DNA of 8,507 nucleotides from Gammaproteobacteria bacterium (GCA_030426005.1 JAUHZM010000123.1:1-8507); one strand, 5' to 3'. Positions 1-7,179 are shown, numbered from the stretch's first letter. Notes: a model not told the origin generated them from the sequence alone. Numbers and translations: made by a program.

Positions 1-801
1 AGTCTACGCGGCTGTCGATTACACACGGTGCTCGCCTATCGTAACAGCCAAATGGGTAAAGTGGCTTCCCAGTCACAGCGTTTGTTTAACGATCTGGAGA
101 TTTTGGCAACGGGCCCTGAGTGTGTTGAACAACTGAAAAATAAGGATCTCGCTACCAAACTTGCTAAACTCATCGCTCGAAAACAGGCACAACTGCCTCA
201 GCAGCTAGCCCACGCCCTGCTACAACAAAATGAGAATCGCGCTTTTTGGCAAGCTGGCAACGAGTCTCATCTGCAAGCCTACTCGCCAGCGCAAAAAAGC
301 ATCGCGTATCTTGCTGAGTTCAGCCGGGAGGTTCTCGCTGGCCGCACCAATTTCAGCGACACTGAGCGCAATCAAGTTGAGCGGCATCTTGGCGAACTCC
401 GCTTTGGTCAAGGTGGCGATGCCTTATTCGAATCAAACCGATTGCTCGTCGCATTAGCCCGTGCCGATGCGCTGATTAGCGCGCGCTTGCAACAACCGCT
501 GTGCTTCAACGCCCAGACAACGCCAGTCGCACGCCATTTTCAAACTGTGGTGACCAAGATATTCGTGCAGCAAGTCCAACCCGTGAGTATTCAACTGCAG
601 AAAATCGATCGGGACTTACTTGAAGATTACGATCGCTGGGAAGACTTGCTGCTACCTTTCGCCTCCCAAGCGTATCAACACTGGACTCAACGGCGGCGAC
701 AACGAATGCAACAACGGCAACACGCGCCCTCTCAGCATGTGGCCCGTGTACAGCAATTATTTTCGCAATGTGGGCTGACAGTTGGCGGATCAAACACATA
801 G
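1..801 (+). CDS. DUF3080 family protein, 5'-truncated by the window edge
   Basis: The reading frame is open from base 1 to the TAG at 799-801, so the gene begins before the window. A GTG at 28 is an in-frame codon, not a convincing start, because the residues before it (a Cys at fragment residue 5, then LHTVLAYRNS) fit the family pattern of a Cys followed by a conserved RNS-x-x-GKV stretch. The rest also fits DUF3080: SQRL soon after GKV, a second Cys (GPEC), a K-x-x-x-LP segment, a nearby FW, and an alpha-helical, Gln/Leu-rich C-terminal half. Family members are about 320-350 residues and often carry an N-terminal lipoprotein or secretion signal, so about 60-80 residues are probably missing here. 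Function is unknown. The E1-like gene begins 9 bp downstream on the same strand, so the two are probably co-transcribed. The family call comes from remembered patterns, not a search. Confidence 0.72.
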   Translation, partial: SLRGCRLHTVLAYRNSQMGKVASQSQRLFNDLEILATGPECVEQLKNKDLATKLAKLIARKQAQLPQQLAHALLQQNENRAFWQAGNESHLQAYSPAQKSIAYLAEFSREVLAGRTNFSDTERNQVERHLGELRFGQGGDALFESNRLLVALARADALISARLQQPLCFNAQTTPVARHFQTVVTKIFVQQVQPVSIQLQKIDRDLLEDYDRWEDLLLPFASQAYQHWTQRRRQRMQQRQHAPSQHVARVQQLFSQCGLTVGGSNT

Positions 802-810
802 AATGCCTGC

Positions 811-1797
811 ATGAACGCGCGCTACCAACGACAAACAACGGTCGAACAAATTGGCTCCAACGGACAGCAAGCTTTGGCCAACGGCCGCGTATTGCTGGTT
901 GGCTTAGGCGGTCTAGGTTGTGTGGTCGCCAGTCAGTTAGTTGGTGCCGGAATCGACGAGTTGAGGCTGGTCGAGCACGACTGTGTGGATGTGAGTAATC
1001 TACATCGTCAACATTTGTATCGTGAACACGATGCCGGTAAACCCAAGGTCGAGATGGCGTACGCTGCGCTGCATGCCTTGAATTCGCACGTCAATCTGCC
1101 CCACTACAACACGCGCATTCATCCTGGCAACGCCCTTGAACTGGCGAGCGGCGTCGACCTAATCATCGACGCGGCAGATAATTTTGCTACCTCTTACCTG
1201 TTATCAGATGTCAGCATGCAGCTGAGTATTCCGCTGTTGAGCGCGTCGGTGAATCAAACCTTTGGCTATGTGGGCTTATTCGGCACCGAATGGCCCAGTT
1301 TTCGTGCGGTATTTCCGAAGATTCCGAGCCAGCAACAGAGCTGCAATGAGGTCGGTGTGACAGGCCCCAGCGTTGGCTTGCTCGGTAACCTTCAGGCTCA
1401 AGAGGCGATTAAATTGCTCACCCATCAGCCTACGCTGGGGGGCAAACTACTGTATTTGGATTGTTGGCAGTATCAGGTCTCGACCATGGATGTAAGTGGT
1501 GCCCGTGAAACATCGATGTCTAAAGTCGAACTGATCGACCAGACACAACTTCGTGACAGCGACTACGTGATCGATGTACGCTCAGACGCAGAAGTGCAAT
1601 CTCAACCCCAACCATTCAAGGTGCACAGTTTTCAAGCTCTTACATCACCACATGCGCTGACGTTGCCTAGTGATTGCCAACGCGTGGTGCTCGCTTGTCA
1701 GACCGGCCACCGCGCTATCGTTGCAGGTCAACGGCTACTTCATGAATTCGAATCCAGTGGAGACGCACCGCACGTGGCCGCTTTACTGCCGCGCTGA
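811..1797 (+). CDS. E1-like adenylyltransferase (MoeB/ThiF/HesA family) fused to a rhodanese domain
   Basis: This 328-residue protein has two domains. Residues 1-235 form the E1-like fold: ARYQRQ (R7), the nucleotide loop GLGGLG at 31-36, VDVSNLHRQ at 59-67 (R66), GKPKVE with K79, and DAADN with D123. These sit at a constant offset of 7 from MoeB R14, R73, K86 and D130, so the adenylation site looks intact. C178 (SCNEVGV) lies where ThiF and MoeB carry their conserved Cys. Residues 238-328 are a short rhodanese domain with IDVR at 254-257 and active loop CQTGHR at 296-301. Such fusions (Uba4/MOCS3, MoeBR) adenylate the C-terminus of a ubiquitin-like sulfur carrier and then pass it persulfide sulfur. 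Both zinc CxxC pairs of MoeB are missing: no CxxC occurs anywhere in the protein. No ThiS/MoaD-like carrier is in the window, so the pathway (molybdopterin, thiamine, tRNA thiolation or other) is open. The ATG at 811 has no evident ribosome-binding site. The 3' end overlaps the convergent rhomboid gene by 15 bp. Confidence 0.9.
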   Translation: MNARYQRQTTVEQIGSNGQQALANGRVLLVGLGGLGCVVASQLVGAGIDELRLVEHDCVDVSNLHRQHLYREHDAGKPKVEMAYAALHALNSHVNLPHYNTRIHPGNALELASGVDLIIDAADNFATSYLLSDVSMQLSIPLLSASVNQTFGYVGLFGTEWPSFRAVFPKIPSQQQSCNEVGVTGPSVGLLGNLQAQEAIKLLTHQPTLGGKLLYLDCWQYQVSTMDVSGARETSMSKVELIDQTQLRDSDYVIDVRSDAEVQSQPQPFKVHSFQALTSPHALTLPSDCQRVVLACQTGHRAIVAGQRLLHEFESSGDAPHVAALLPR

Positions 1798-2436
1798 TTG
1801 TGCCGACCACAAGAAAACCAGAACAGCACCAACAATCGCGCCACCAACATGTGCGAAGTGCGCAATATTTTGACCGAAAATCGACACGCCGGTAAATCCA
1901 GCGGTCAGGTCGATTAGCAATAACACCGGCACAAAATACTTGGCGGCTATCGGTACTGGTAAGAAGATCAACATGATTTTGAAGTTTGGAAACAGCAAAG
2001 CAAAGGCTACCAGAATTCCGTAAATGGCACCGGAAGCGCCGACCATATAGCCAGTAAACTGTGTGTTTAAAATCAGATTGTCGACCAGCATCGATATCAC
2101 CGCCGCACCGAAGCCGCAAACCAGATAAAACAGCAAAAATCGCCGATTGCCCCAAACCCGCTCAAGCACGCGCCCGAACGACCATAAGGCAATCATATTG
2201 AACAACAGATGGGTCACGCTGCCATGCAGAAACACATGCGTCAAAAACTGCCAGGGTTCAAAATACGGCGACTGCCAACCAAACAACTCACCACCGGTAA
2301 AGCGACCAGCGAAGACGGTAGACTGCACGAAATACACCAACACGGTGATTATCACCAGTCGGTTAGTCATACTTTGAAGTATCTGAGGAATTGAAGGCAT
2401 GTTCTTGGCAGATTCGTGAATTTCGGATTGCATCAT
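1783..2436 (-). CDS. Rhomboid family intramembrane serine protease
   Basis: The 217-residue protein has about six hydrophobic segments, typical of the minimal bacterial rhomboid core, and sits in the inner membrane. Family marks are all present: the HGSVTHLLFNM segment (H71, H76, N80), the catalytic serine S135 in GASGAIYG (133-140), and the catalytic histidine H196 in AHVGGAIVG (195-203). Rhomboids cut transmembrane helices of other membrane proteins, and the substrate cannot be told from sequence. Three starts compete: ATG codons at 2434-2436 and 2431-2433, and one at 2398-2400 (M13, beginning MPSIPQIL). Many relatives begin with a similar MPSIP-like stretch, so M13 is plausible and would give 205 residues. 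The longest frame is reported. The gene faces away from dsbD and converges on the E1-rhodanese gene. A candidate promoter lies just upstream. Neighbour position gives no clear functional link. Confidence 0.93.
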   Translation of the reverse strand: MMQSEIHESAKNMPSIPQILQSMTNRLVIITVLVYFVQSTVFAGRFTGGELFGWQSPYFEPWQFLTHVFLHGSVTHLLFNMIALWSFGRVLERVWGNRRFLLFYLVCGFGAAVISMLVDNLILNTQFTGYMVGASGAIYGILVAFALLFPNFKIMLIFLPVPIAAKYFVPVLLLIDLTAGFTGVSIFGQNIAHFAHVGGAIVGAVLVFLWSAQSARQ

Positions 2437-2456
2437 AGCAAACCCGTCTGAGCGTA

Positions 2457-2485
2457 ATTAATCGGTTTGATTTGGTATATTTCAA
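2457..2485 (-). promoter_or_regulatory. Candidate sigma70-like promoter for the rhomboid gene
   Basis: On the minus strand a TTGAAA (2485-2480, 5 of 6 to the -35 consensus) is followed by a 17-bp spacer and ATTAAT (2462-2457, 4 of 6 to the -10). The -10 lacks the usual first TA, which weakens the call. It would place the transcript start near 2450, about 14 bases before the longest rhomboid start and about 50 before M13. This is inference from consensus matching only. Confidence 0.3.
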
Positions 2486-2666
2486 GGCAAGTGCGACCCC
2501 GGCCCCATGAAATGTCCATTACGATACACTCAAGAGCACCCGATTATCATAGGTTCACCATGCGTTTGATGGCACAATACCGGCTTCAGCCACGTCGGGG
2601 TCAGTATCGGCAAATTGACCCGGTCTTACTGAGCATTGGAAACCAAATCGCTTACCGCTAAATCAC

Positions 2667-4475
2667 ATGCAACGATTTTTGCTACATTCAATTCGCCTGC
2701 TCACTCTGCTGCTACTGGTGACGGCAAACGCGCATGCGCAGTTCTGGAATAAGAAAAAGCCCGACCTCTTGCCTGACGAAGAAGCGTTCACCGTTACCGC
2801 TCAGATTGTTGATCAAGAACTCAAAGTATTTTGGACGATCGCACCAGATTACTACATGTATCGTGACCAATTCAGCACCGTCAGCAGCAATCCTGACGCG
2901 CGCTTTGGGCCGATAGATTTTCCGGCTGGCCAAATCGAGAATGACGAGATTTTTGGCGAAGTCGTGGTGTATTTCTATAACGTTGAGTTAATCGCGCCAG
3001 TCACCAGTCTGCCGACCGATACCAACAGCATTCAGCTCGAATTGAAAGGCCAAGGTTGCAATAAGCCGATTGGTGTTTGTTATCCTCCCATCTCCCGCTT
3101 TGTCACCGTTGAGTTCGACCCCGCGATGACGACGAACGATAACTCAGTGGCGAGCAATTCGTCCGCATCCAACGATGCAGCACGCCCGGCACTCGACCCG
3201 TCAGAAAACCAAGACGAATCTAACACCAGCTTTTGGCAGTATGTCCTGGTCGCGTTCTTTGCTGGCATTGGCCTGAGTTTTACGCCGTGCGTGCTCCCCA
3301 TGATCCCAATTTTGCTCGGCGTGATTGCGGGGCAAAACAATCCCAGCAAGCTCCGCGCCGGTTGGCTAGCCAGCTGCTATGTCGCCGGCACGATCGTGGT
3401 GTATGCCATTGCGGGTTGGGTCGCTGGATTGTCTGGCACGCAACTACAAGCGTACTTCCAGAACCCAGTCGCGATTGCCGTGATTTGCACCTTGTTGCTC
3501 GCGCTTGCGGCCGCGCTATTTGGCGCATTTAGACTCGAACTACCGAGTTCAATCCAAACCCGCATTAGTGGCACCAAGGTCAGTACGCGATCAGTGTCGA
3601 TCACCACCTTTCTGCTGGGCGTCATTTCAAGTTTAGTGGTCGGTGCCTGTGTATCACCGGTACTGTTTTTATCGATTGGTGCAGCGATCAAGCAAGGCGA
3701 TCCGGTACTGGGTGCCGCCATCATGAGTGCATTGGCACTTGGTATGGGGTTATTGTTGATCTTAGTCGGCTTCGGCGCTGCCTGGATATTGCCTAAGGCC
3801 GGTGCGTGGATGAAACACGTGCAAGTTCTGTTTGGCTTTATGGTCCTTGGCGTGGCTATTTACATCGCCAGCTTCTTAGCGTTTATCCCAGCGCTTTTGC
3901 TGTGGGCCGCCCTGCTGCTGTGGATCGGTTTCTACCTGTGGCAAATTAGCAAAGAGCTTGAACACGCCTTGTTTGCCTCCGCATTCAAGGCACTGGCTCT
4001 CGCGATCTTGCTGTGGGGCGGACTGTCGCTAATTGGTGCCTCGCGCGGTGGTGAGGACGTGCTTAATCCGCTATCCGAAGTCATGCTGGGTAGCGGAACA
4101 GCCGCCAACGACAAAGTTCCATTTAAAACCGTAACCACCTTGTCAGCGACCAAAACGCTGTTAGCGCAAGCCAAACAGTCTGGGCAACCAACCTTAGTGG
4201 ACTTCTACGCAGACTGGTGTTTGGACTGCAAACGCATGGCCAAATCAACCTTTCGTGAACCCGAGGTCCACACTGCGCTCGCCGACTGGCAGTTAATCGA
4301 GGTCGACGTAACCGACACCAATCAAGACAGCGAAGAACTCAAACAATTTTTTGATGTCTTCGGCCCACCGGCAACACTGTTCATTCGTGCAGATGGTACG
4401 GAAGCACAAAACTTGCGGCAGTATGGCTATCTCGATAAGCAAACCTTTCTGACGCTGGTAAACCAAGTAGACTAA
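2667..4475 (+). CDS. dsbD: Thiol:disulfide interchange protein DsbD
   Basis: DsbD moves electrons from cytoplasmic thioredoxin across the inner membrane to periplasmic thiol proteins. All three modules are visible in 602 residues. A signal peptide ends near AHA-Q (residues 22-25). The N-terminal periplasmic domain carries its Cys pair as GQGCNKPIGVCYPP (C131, C138). A Ser/Asn/Asp-rich linker follows at about 152-188. The membrane domain (about 189-456, eight hydrophobic segments) has FTPCVLPMIP (C208) and GACVSP (C328). The C-terminal thioredoxin domain has WCLDCK (C518, C521) and PPATLFI near 567 as the cis-proline region. All six redox cysteines are therefore present. It is slightly longer than E. 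coli DsbD (565), mainly in the linker. The ATG at 2667 lacks a Shine-Dalgarno sequence but is fixed by the signal peptide. The 230 bp upstream show no gene and no clear forward promoter. The TlpA-like gene follows after 8 bp and is a likely partner. Confidence 0.96.
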   Translation: MQRFLLHSIRLLTLLLLVTANAHAQFWNKKKPDLLPDEEAFTVTAQIVDQELKVFWTIAPDYYMYRDQFSTVSSNPDARFGPIDFPAGQIENDEIFGEVVVYFYNVELIAPVTSLPTDTNSIQLELKGQGCNKPIGVCYPPISRFVTVEFDPAMTTNDNSVASNSSASNDAARPALDPSENQDESNTSFWQYVLVAFFAGIGLSFTPCVLPMIPILLGVIAGQNNPSKLRAGWLASCYVAGTIVVYAIAGWVAGLSGTQLQAYFQNPVAIAVICTLLLALAAALFGAFRLELPSSIQTRISGTKVSTRSVSITTFLLGVISSLVVGACVSPVLFLSIGAAIKQGDPVLGAAIMSALALGMGLLLILVGFGAAWILPKAGAWMKHVQVLFGFMVLGVAIYIASFLAFIPALLLWAALLLWIGFYLWQISKELEHALFASAFKALALAILLWGGLSLIGASRGGEDVLNPLSEVMLGSGTAANDKVPFKTVTTLSATKTLLAQAKQSGQPTLVDFYADWCLDCKRMAKSTFREPEVHTALADWQLIEVDVTDTNQDSEELKQFFDVFGPPATLFIRADGTEAQNLRQYGYLDKQTFLTLVNQVD

Positions 4476-4483
4476 ATCAGATT

Positions 4484-5020
4484 ATGTCGAATCACACTAA
4501 AATCCTGTTCGCGCTCATTGCGGTGGTAGCCTTCGTGGTTGGCTTCGCAATCAATAAATCGCGCGTGTCCGACGTCATTGACAGTCAAGTCTTGCTGCAA
4601 GCGAAGCTCGACTATCAAAGCAACCCAGCCAGTATTGATGCGCACCTGGGAAAAGTCACTTTAGTGAATTTCTGGGCCACCTGGTGCACGCCGTGCCGCG
4701 AAGAGATGCCTGTGTTTGAGATGATGTACCGCGCCGCCAAAACGGATGGTTTTCAGGTCATCGGCGTCGCGATCGACAACCCCGAGACCGCGCAACCGAT
4801 GCTGGACTCAATGGACATTACCTATCCAATATTCTATGCCGAGAAAACCGGCATGACGGTGATGGAGACCGCTGGTAATCCGCAGGGCTTGCTGCCTTAT
4901 TCATTGTTATTGGATGAGCAGGGTCGCGTGATTGAACAGGTCCTCGGCAAGGTGGATGAACAACAAATCGCTGGCTGGCTGAGCACGCATCTGCCGCCCA
5001 GTATTTCGAGCAACAACTGA
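4484..5020 (+). CDS. Membrane-anchored TlpA/ResA-like thioredoxin
   Basis: The 178-residue protein has one uncleaved hydrophobic anchor (about residues 6-23) and then a thioredoxin-like domain facing the periplasm. The active site is FWATWCTPCREEMP with C68 and C71, and the cis-proline is probably P138 in LLPYSLLLD. WCTPC with the REEMP tail is typical of TlpA and ResA, which act as reductants, and less like E. coli CcmG (WCPTC). Known relatives reduce apocytochrome c or metallochaperone cysteines. Lying 8 bp after dsbD, it most likely receives electrons from DsbD. The final substrate is not evident, since no ccm or copper gene is in the window. In relatives I recall aroQ following this gene, but here prmA starts 1 bp after its stop codon. 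No ribosome-binding site is evident before the ATG at 4484. Confidence 0.92.
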   Translation: MSNHTKILFALIAVVAFVVGFAINKSRVSDVIDSQVLLQAKLDYQSNPASIDAHLGKVTLVNFWATWCTPCREEMPVFEMMYRAAKTDGFQVIGVAIDNPETAQPMLDSMDITYPIFYAEKTGMTVMETAGNPQGLLPYSLLLDEQGRVIEQVLGKVDEQQIAGWLSTHLPPSISSNN

Positions 5021-5021
5021 G

Positions 5022-5915
5022 ATGAGCTGGATTCAAGTAAAATTTGTGGTCGATGCCAATCAGGTGGATCGCTTGTCGGCCACACTCGAAGCCTTCTTAG
5101 CGCAAGCCGTCACCACTGAAAATGCCGGCGCAGACGAGTACTACGAAGTGGCGTTTCCAGGTCAACCAACCTGGCAGAAAGTACGCGTCACGGCGCTGTT
5201 TGATGCCGAGGTCGCACCCGAGCCCATGATCGACTTCGTGCAACAACATTTCACGGACGAAGCGGGTACCGAGCTACCGGTACAAGTGGAGTCTCTGGTA
5301 GATCAAGATTGGGAACGAGTTTGGCTGGACTCTTTCAAACCGATTGAGGTAGGCGATCGCCTGTGGATTTGCCCAAGCTGGTGTGAGCCGGTTGAGCCGG
5401 ACGCACGTAACATTATTTTAGACCCCGGTTTGGCATTTGGCACGGGAACGCATCCAACCACACACCTTTGTTTGCGATGGCTGGCACAACAGGATCTAAG
5501 CGGTCAGACTGTACTCGATTACGGCAGTGGCACCGGTATTTTAGCTATCGCAGCTTTGTTAAGTGGCGCCCAATCCGCTGACGCGGTCGACATTGACCCG
5601 CTGGCAGTCACCGCCTGCGACGAAAATGCAACACGAAATCAGGTAGATCATGCCTTGCACGCCTGTTTACCTGATCAATTGCCCGTCGAACCTCGCCATC
5701 GTTACCCTTTAGTCATTGCCAACATTCTGGCCGATGTGATTATCGAGTTAAAAGACACGTTGATGACGCATCTTGCTGCTGACAGTACGCTGTTGTTGAC
5801 TGGCATTCTTACCACACAGGTTGATCGTGTGATTGCCACCTTTGGTGATAAAATGCGTTATCACGTTGAGCACCAAGATCAATGGGCTCTGATAATCGCG
5901 ACACCAAACGCTTAA
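5022..5915 (+). CDS. prmA: Ribosomal protein L11 methyltransferase PrmA
   Basis: PrmA uses S-adenosylmethionine to trimethylate amino groups of ribosomal protein L11. The 297 residues match the family length (E. coli 293). An N-terminal L11-recognition domain (start MSWIQVKF, to about residue 60) is joined to the methyltransferase domain. Signature blocks are DPGLAFGTGTHPTT (134-147), the SAM-binding motif I LDYGSGTGILAI (165-176), the acidic VDIDPLAV segment (189-196), and the catalytic-region NILADVI (234-240). The start at 5022 lies one base after the TGA of the TlpA-like gene, so translation is probably coupled. The zinc-ribbon/DUF3426 gene follows after 10 bp, the usual prmA neighbour in non-enteric gammaproteobacteria. 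In many relatives accC precedes prmA, but no accC is here. PrmA is usually dispensable for growth. Confidence 0.97.
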   Translation: MSWIQVKFVVDANQVDRLSATLEAFLAQAVTTENAGADEYYEVAFPGQPTWQKVRVTALFDAEVAPEPMIDFVQQHFTDEAGTELPVQVESLVDQDWERVWLDSFKPIEVGDRLWICPSWCEPVEPDARNIILDPGLAFGTGTHPTTHLCLRWLAQQDLSGQTVLDYGSGTGILAIAALLSGAQSADAVDIDPLAVTACDENATRNQVDHALHACLPDQLPVEPRHRYPLVIANILADVIIELKDTLMTHLAADSTLLLTGILTTQVDRVIATFGDKMRYHVEHQDQWALIIATPNA

Positions 5916-5925
5916 AAGTCTTTCG

Positions 5926-7158
5926 ATGGGTTTAAACAAAACACAGTGTCCGCACTGCTTTACTACTTATGTTATCAGCGACGAACAATTTCGTGTGTCT
6001 GAGGGCATGGTGCGCTGTGGAACCTGTCGCGAACGGTTTCAGGCGCGGTTGATTGACGCCAGTATTGAAGTCCCAAAATTTGATCCGCGCGATGCGTTTA
6101 TTGAGCCCATCAGTGAAGATGTCAGCGATTCTCAGGACGTTGCCGCGCCGCAAACCATGGAAATCGAATTTGCCGACCCGCACACGGAGAGCAAGGAGAC
6201 AGATGGTGATGTTGAAGTCGAACCCAATTCGATTACGATCGACTCGGAGCGCATAGATTCTGACCAGATCGAGGAGCCATCGCTGGTTGATCAGATCGTG
6301 GCTGACATCAACGCGCATAAAGAGGAAGTCGAAGAGCTCGTTGCGCCTGAGCCGGCCGCGCCAAAATCACGTAGACAAGCTGCCGCCGAGAAGTACGGGC
6401 AGACCGAAATCGCGCTGCCCGCAGGCGACAGAGAAAGCTCGATCAGTATTGATAGCGAACTCGAACCAGAGTCCAGTACAACCACCGAGCTTGAAAAGAA
6501 CGACAGTGAACTGATAGACGAGATGGACTCCTTGATCAAGGATAAACTGATCAAACCCAAACGTCCGCAAGTCCCACTCACCGCCCCTGTTCGTTCGCAA
6601 CCAAGACCCGCCGCACGTCCGCAGTCCCGCCAACGGCGCAGTCCAGTCGCGCGCCTACTCAGATTTTTGTTCATTCTGTGCTTGCTGGTAGCAGCATTGG
6701 GCCTGGCTGCTCTGTTGGTTTACCAGCTGTGGTTTAAACAACTCATTTCAATCGATCCACGTAGTAAATTAGACCGACAGATTCAACAAATCACCTTGCC
6801 ACTCTCCGAGCGATTAGCCGAGCGTGATATCGCGTTACCGGTACGACGCAATCTTGCCAAACTCGAGATCGTTGCTGCGCGCAATGAACCGCATCCGACC
6901 CGCTCTTCCACCACCTTGCTGCGAGTCAGCCTGATCAACCATGCTGATATCGCCCAGCCTCTACCGTGGCTGGAACTTAGCTTAATGAGCGCTGACGGCA
7001 AACTGGTCTCACGTCGACAATTGTCACCACACGATTACCTCTACAACAATCAAACCGATGCAATGATCGGTGCTAAAGAACTAAAAAAGGTCACGATTGA
7101 GATGCTGACCTTTCCCAAGCAAGCGGTTGGTTACGAGCTAAAACTCATTCGTCGTTAA
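5926..7158 (+). CDS. Zinc-ribbon (MJ0042-type) / single-TM / DUF3426 protein
   Basis: This 410-residue protein has four parts. Residues 1-40 form a zinc ribbon with two CxxC knuckles (C8/C11 and C31/C34) around a VISDEQFRVSEGMVRC stretch, the MJ0042 pattern. Residues 45-205 are a long acidic, Ser/Asp/Glu-rich region, probably disordered, with an imperfect internal repeat (SITIDSE at 102-108, SISIDSE at 172-178). Residues 208-243 are basic and Pro/Arg-rich. A transmembrane helix spans about 244-266. The rest (267-410) is a DUF3426 domain, with PLPWLELSLMSADGKLVSRR and SPHDYL as its most typical part. The basic stretch before the helix predicts the zinc ribbon in the cytoplasm and DUF3426 in the periplasm. 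The function of this architecture is not known to me. It sits between prmA and dusB, its usual place in related genomes. The start at 5926 is supported by the Cys knuckle lying just after it. Confidence 0.9.
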   Translation: MGLNKTQCPHCFTTYVISDEQFRVSEGMVRCGTCRERFQARLIDASIEVPKFDPRDAFIEPISEDVSDSQDVAAPQTMEIEFADPHTESKETDGDVEVEPNSITIDSERIDSDQIEEPSLVDQIVADINAHKEEVEELVAPEPAAPKSRRQAAAEKYGQTEIALPAGDRESSISIDSELEPESSTTTELEKNDSELIDEMDSLIKDKLIKPKRPQVPLTAPVRSQPRPAARPQSRQRRSPVARLLRFLFILCLLVAALGLAALLVYQLWFKQLISIDPRSKLDRQIQQITLPLSERLAERDIALPVRRNLAKLEIVAARNEPHPTRSSTTLLRVSLINHADIAQPLPWLELSLMSADGKLVSRRQLSPHDYLYNNQTDAMIGAKELKKVTIEMLTFPKQAVGYELKLIRR

Positions 7159-7179
7159 TCGTAGCGCGTTCGCAAACGC

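Noticed and set aside
28..30. GTG at 28 as the true start of the DUF3080 gene
   Set aside because: The frame is open to base 1 and the residues before GTG fit the family pattern, so the gene is cut by the window edge.
506..838. 110-codon minus-strand frame opposite the DUF3080 gene
   Set aside because: The forward frame matches DUF3080 throughout; the reverse frame has no motif.
1715..2155. 146-codon minus-strand frame overlapping the rhomboid gene in another frame
   Set aside because: The rhomboid frame carries the catalytic Ser and His motifs; this frame is Cys/Trp/Arg-rich out-of-frame translation of the same DNA.
2467..2661. 64-codon forward reading frame ending 5 bp before dsbD
   Set aside because: It needs a TTG start without a ribosome-binding site, has no recognisable motif, overlaps the proposed rhomboid promoter, and is no longer than chance allows.
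6291..6674. 127-codon minus-strand Ser-rich frame opposite the DUF3426 linker
   Set aside because: Its Ser-rich makeup is the reverse reading of acidic and Ser codons; no start signal and no motif.
7166..7179. GCGTT-CGCA-AACGC hairpin as a stand-alone terminator
   Set aside because: The 5-bp stem is perfect but is followed by A residues, not a T run; mentioned only as a possible helper to the next hairpin.
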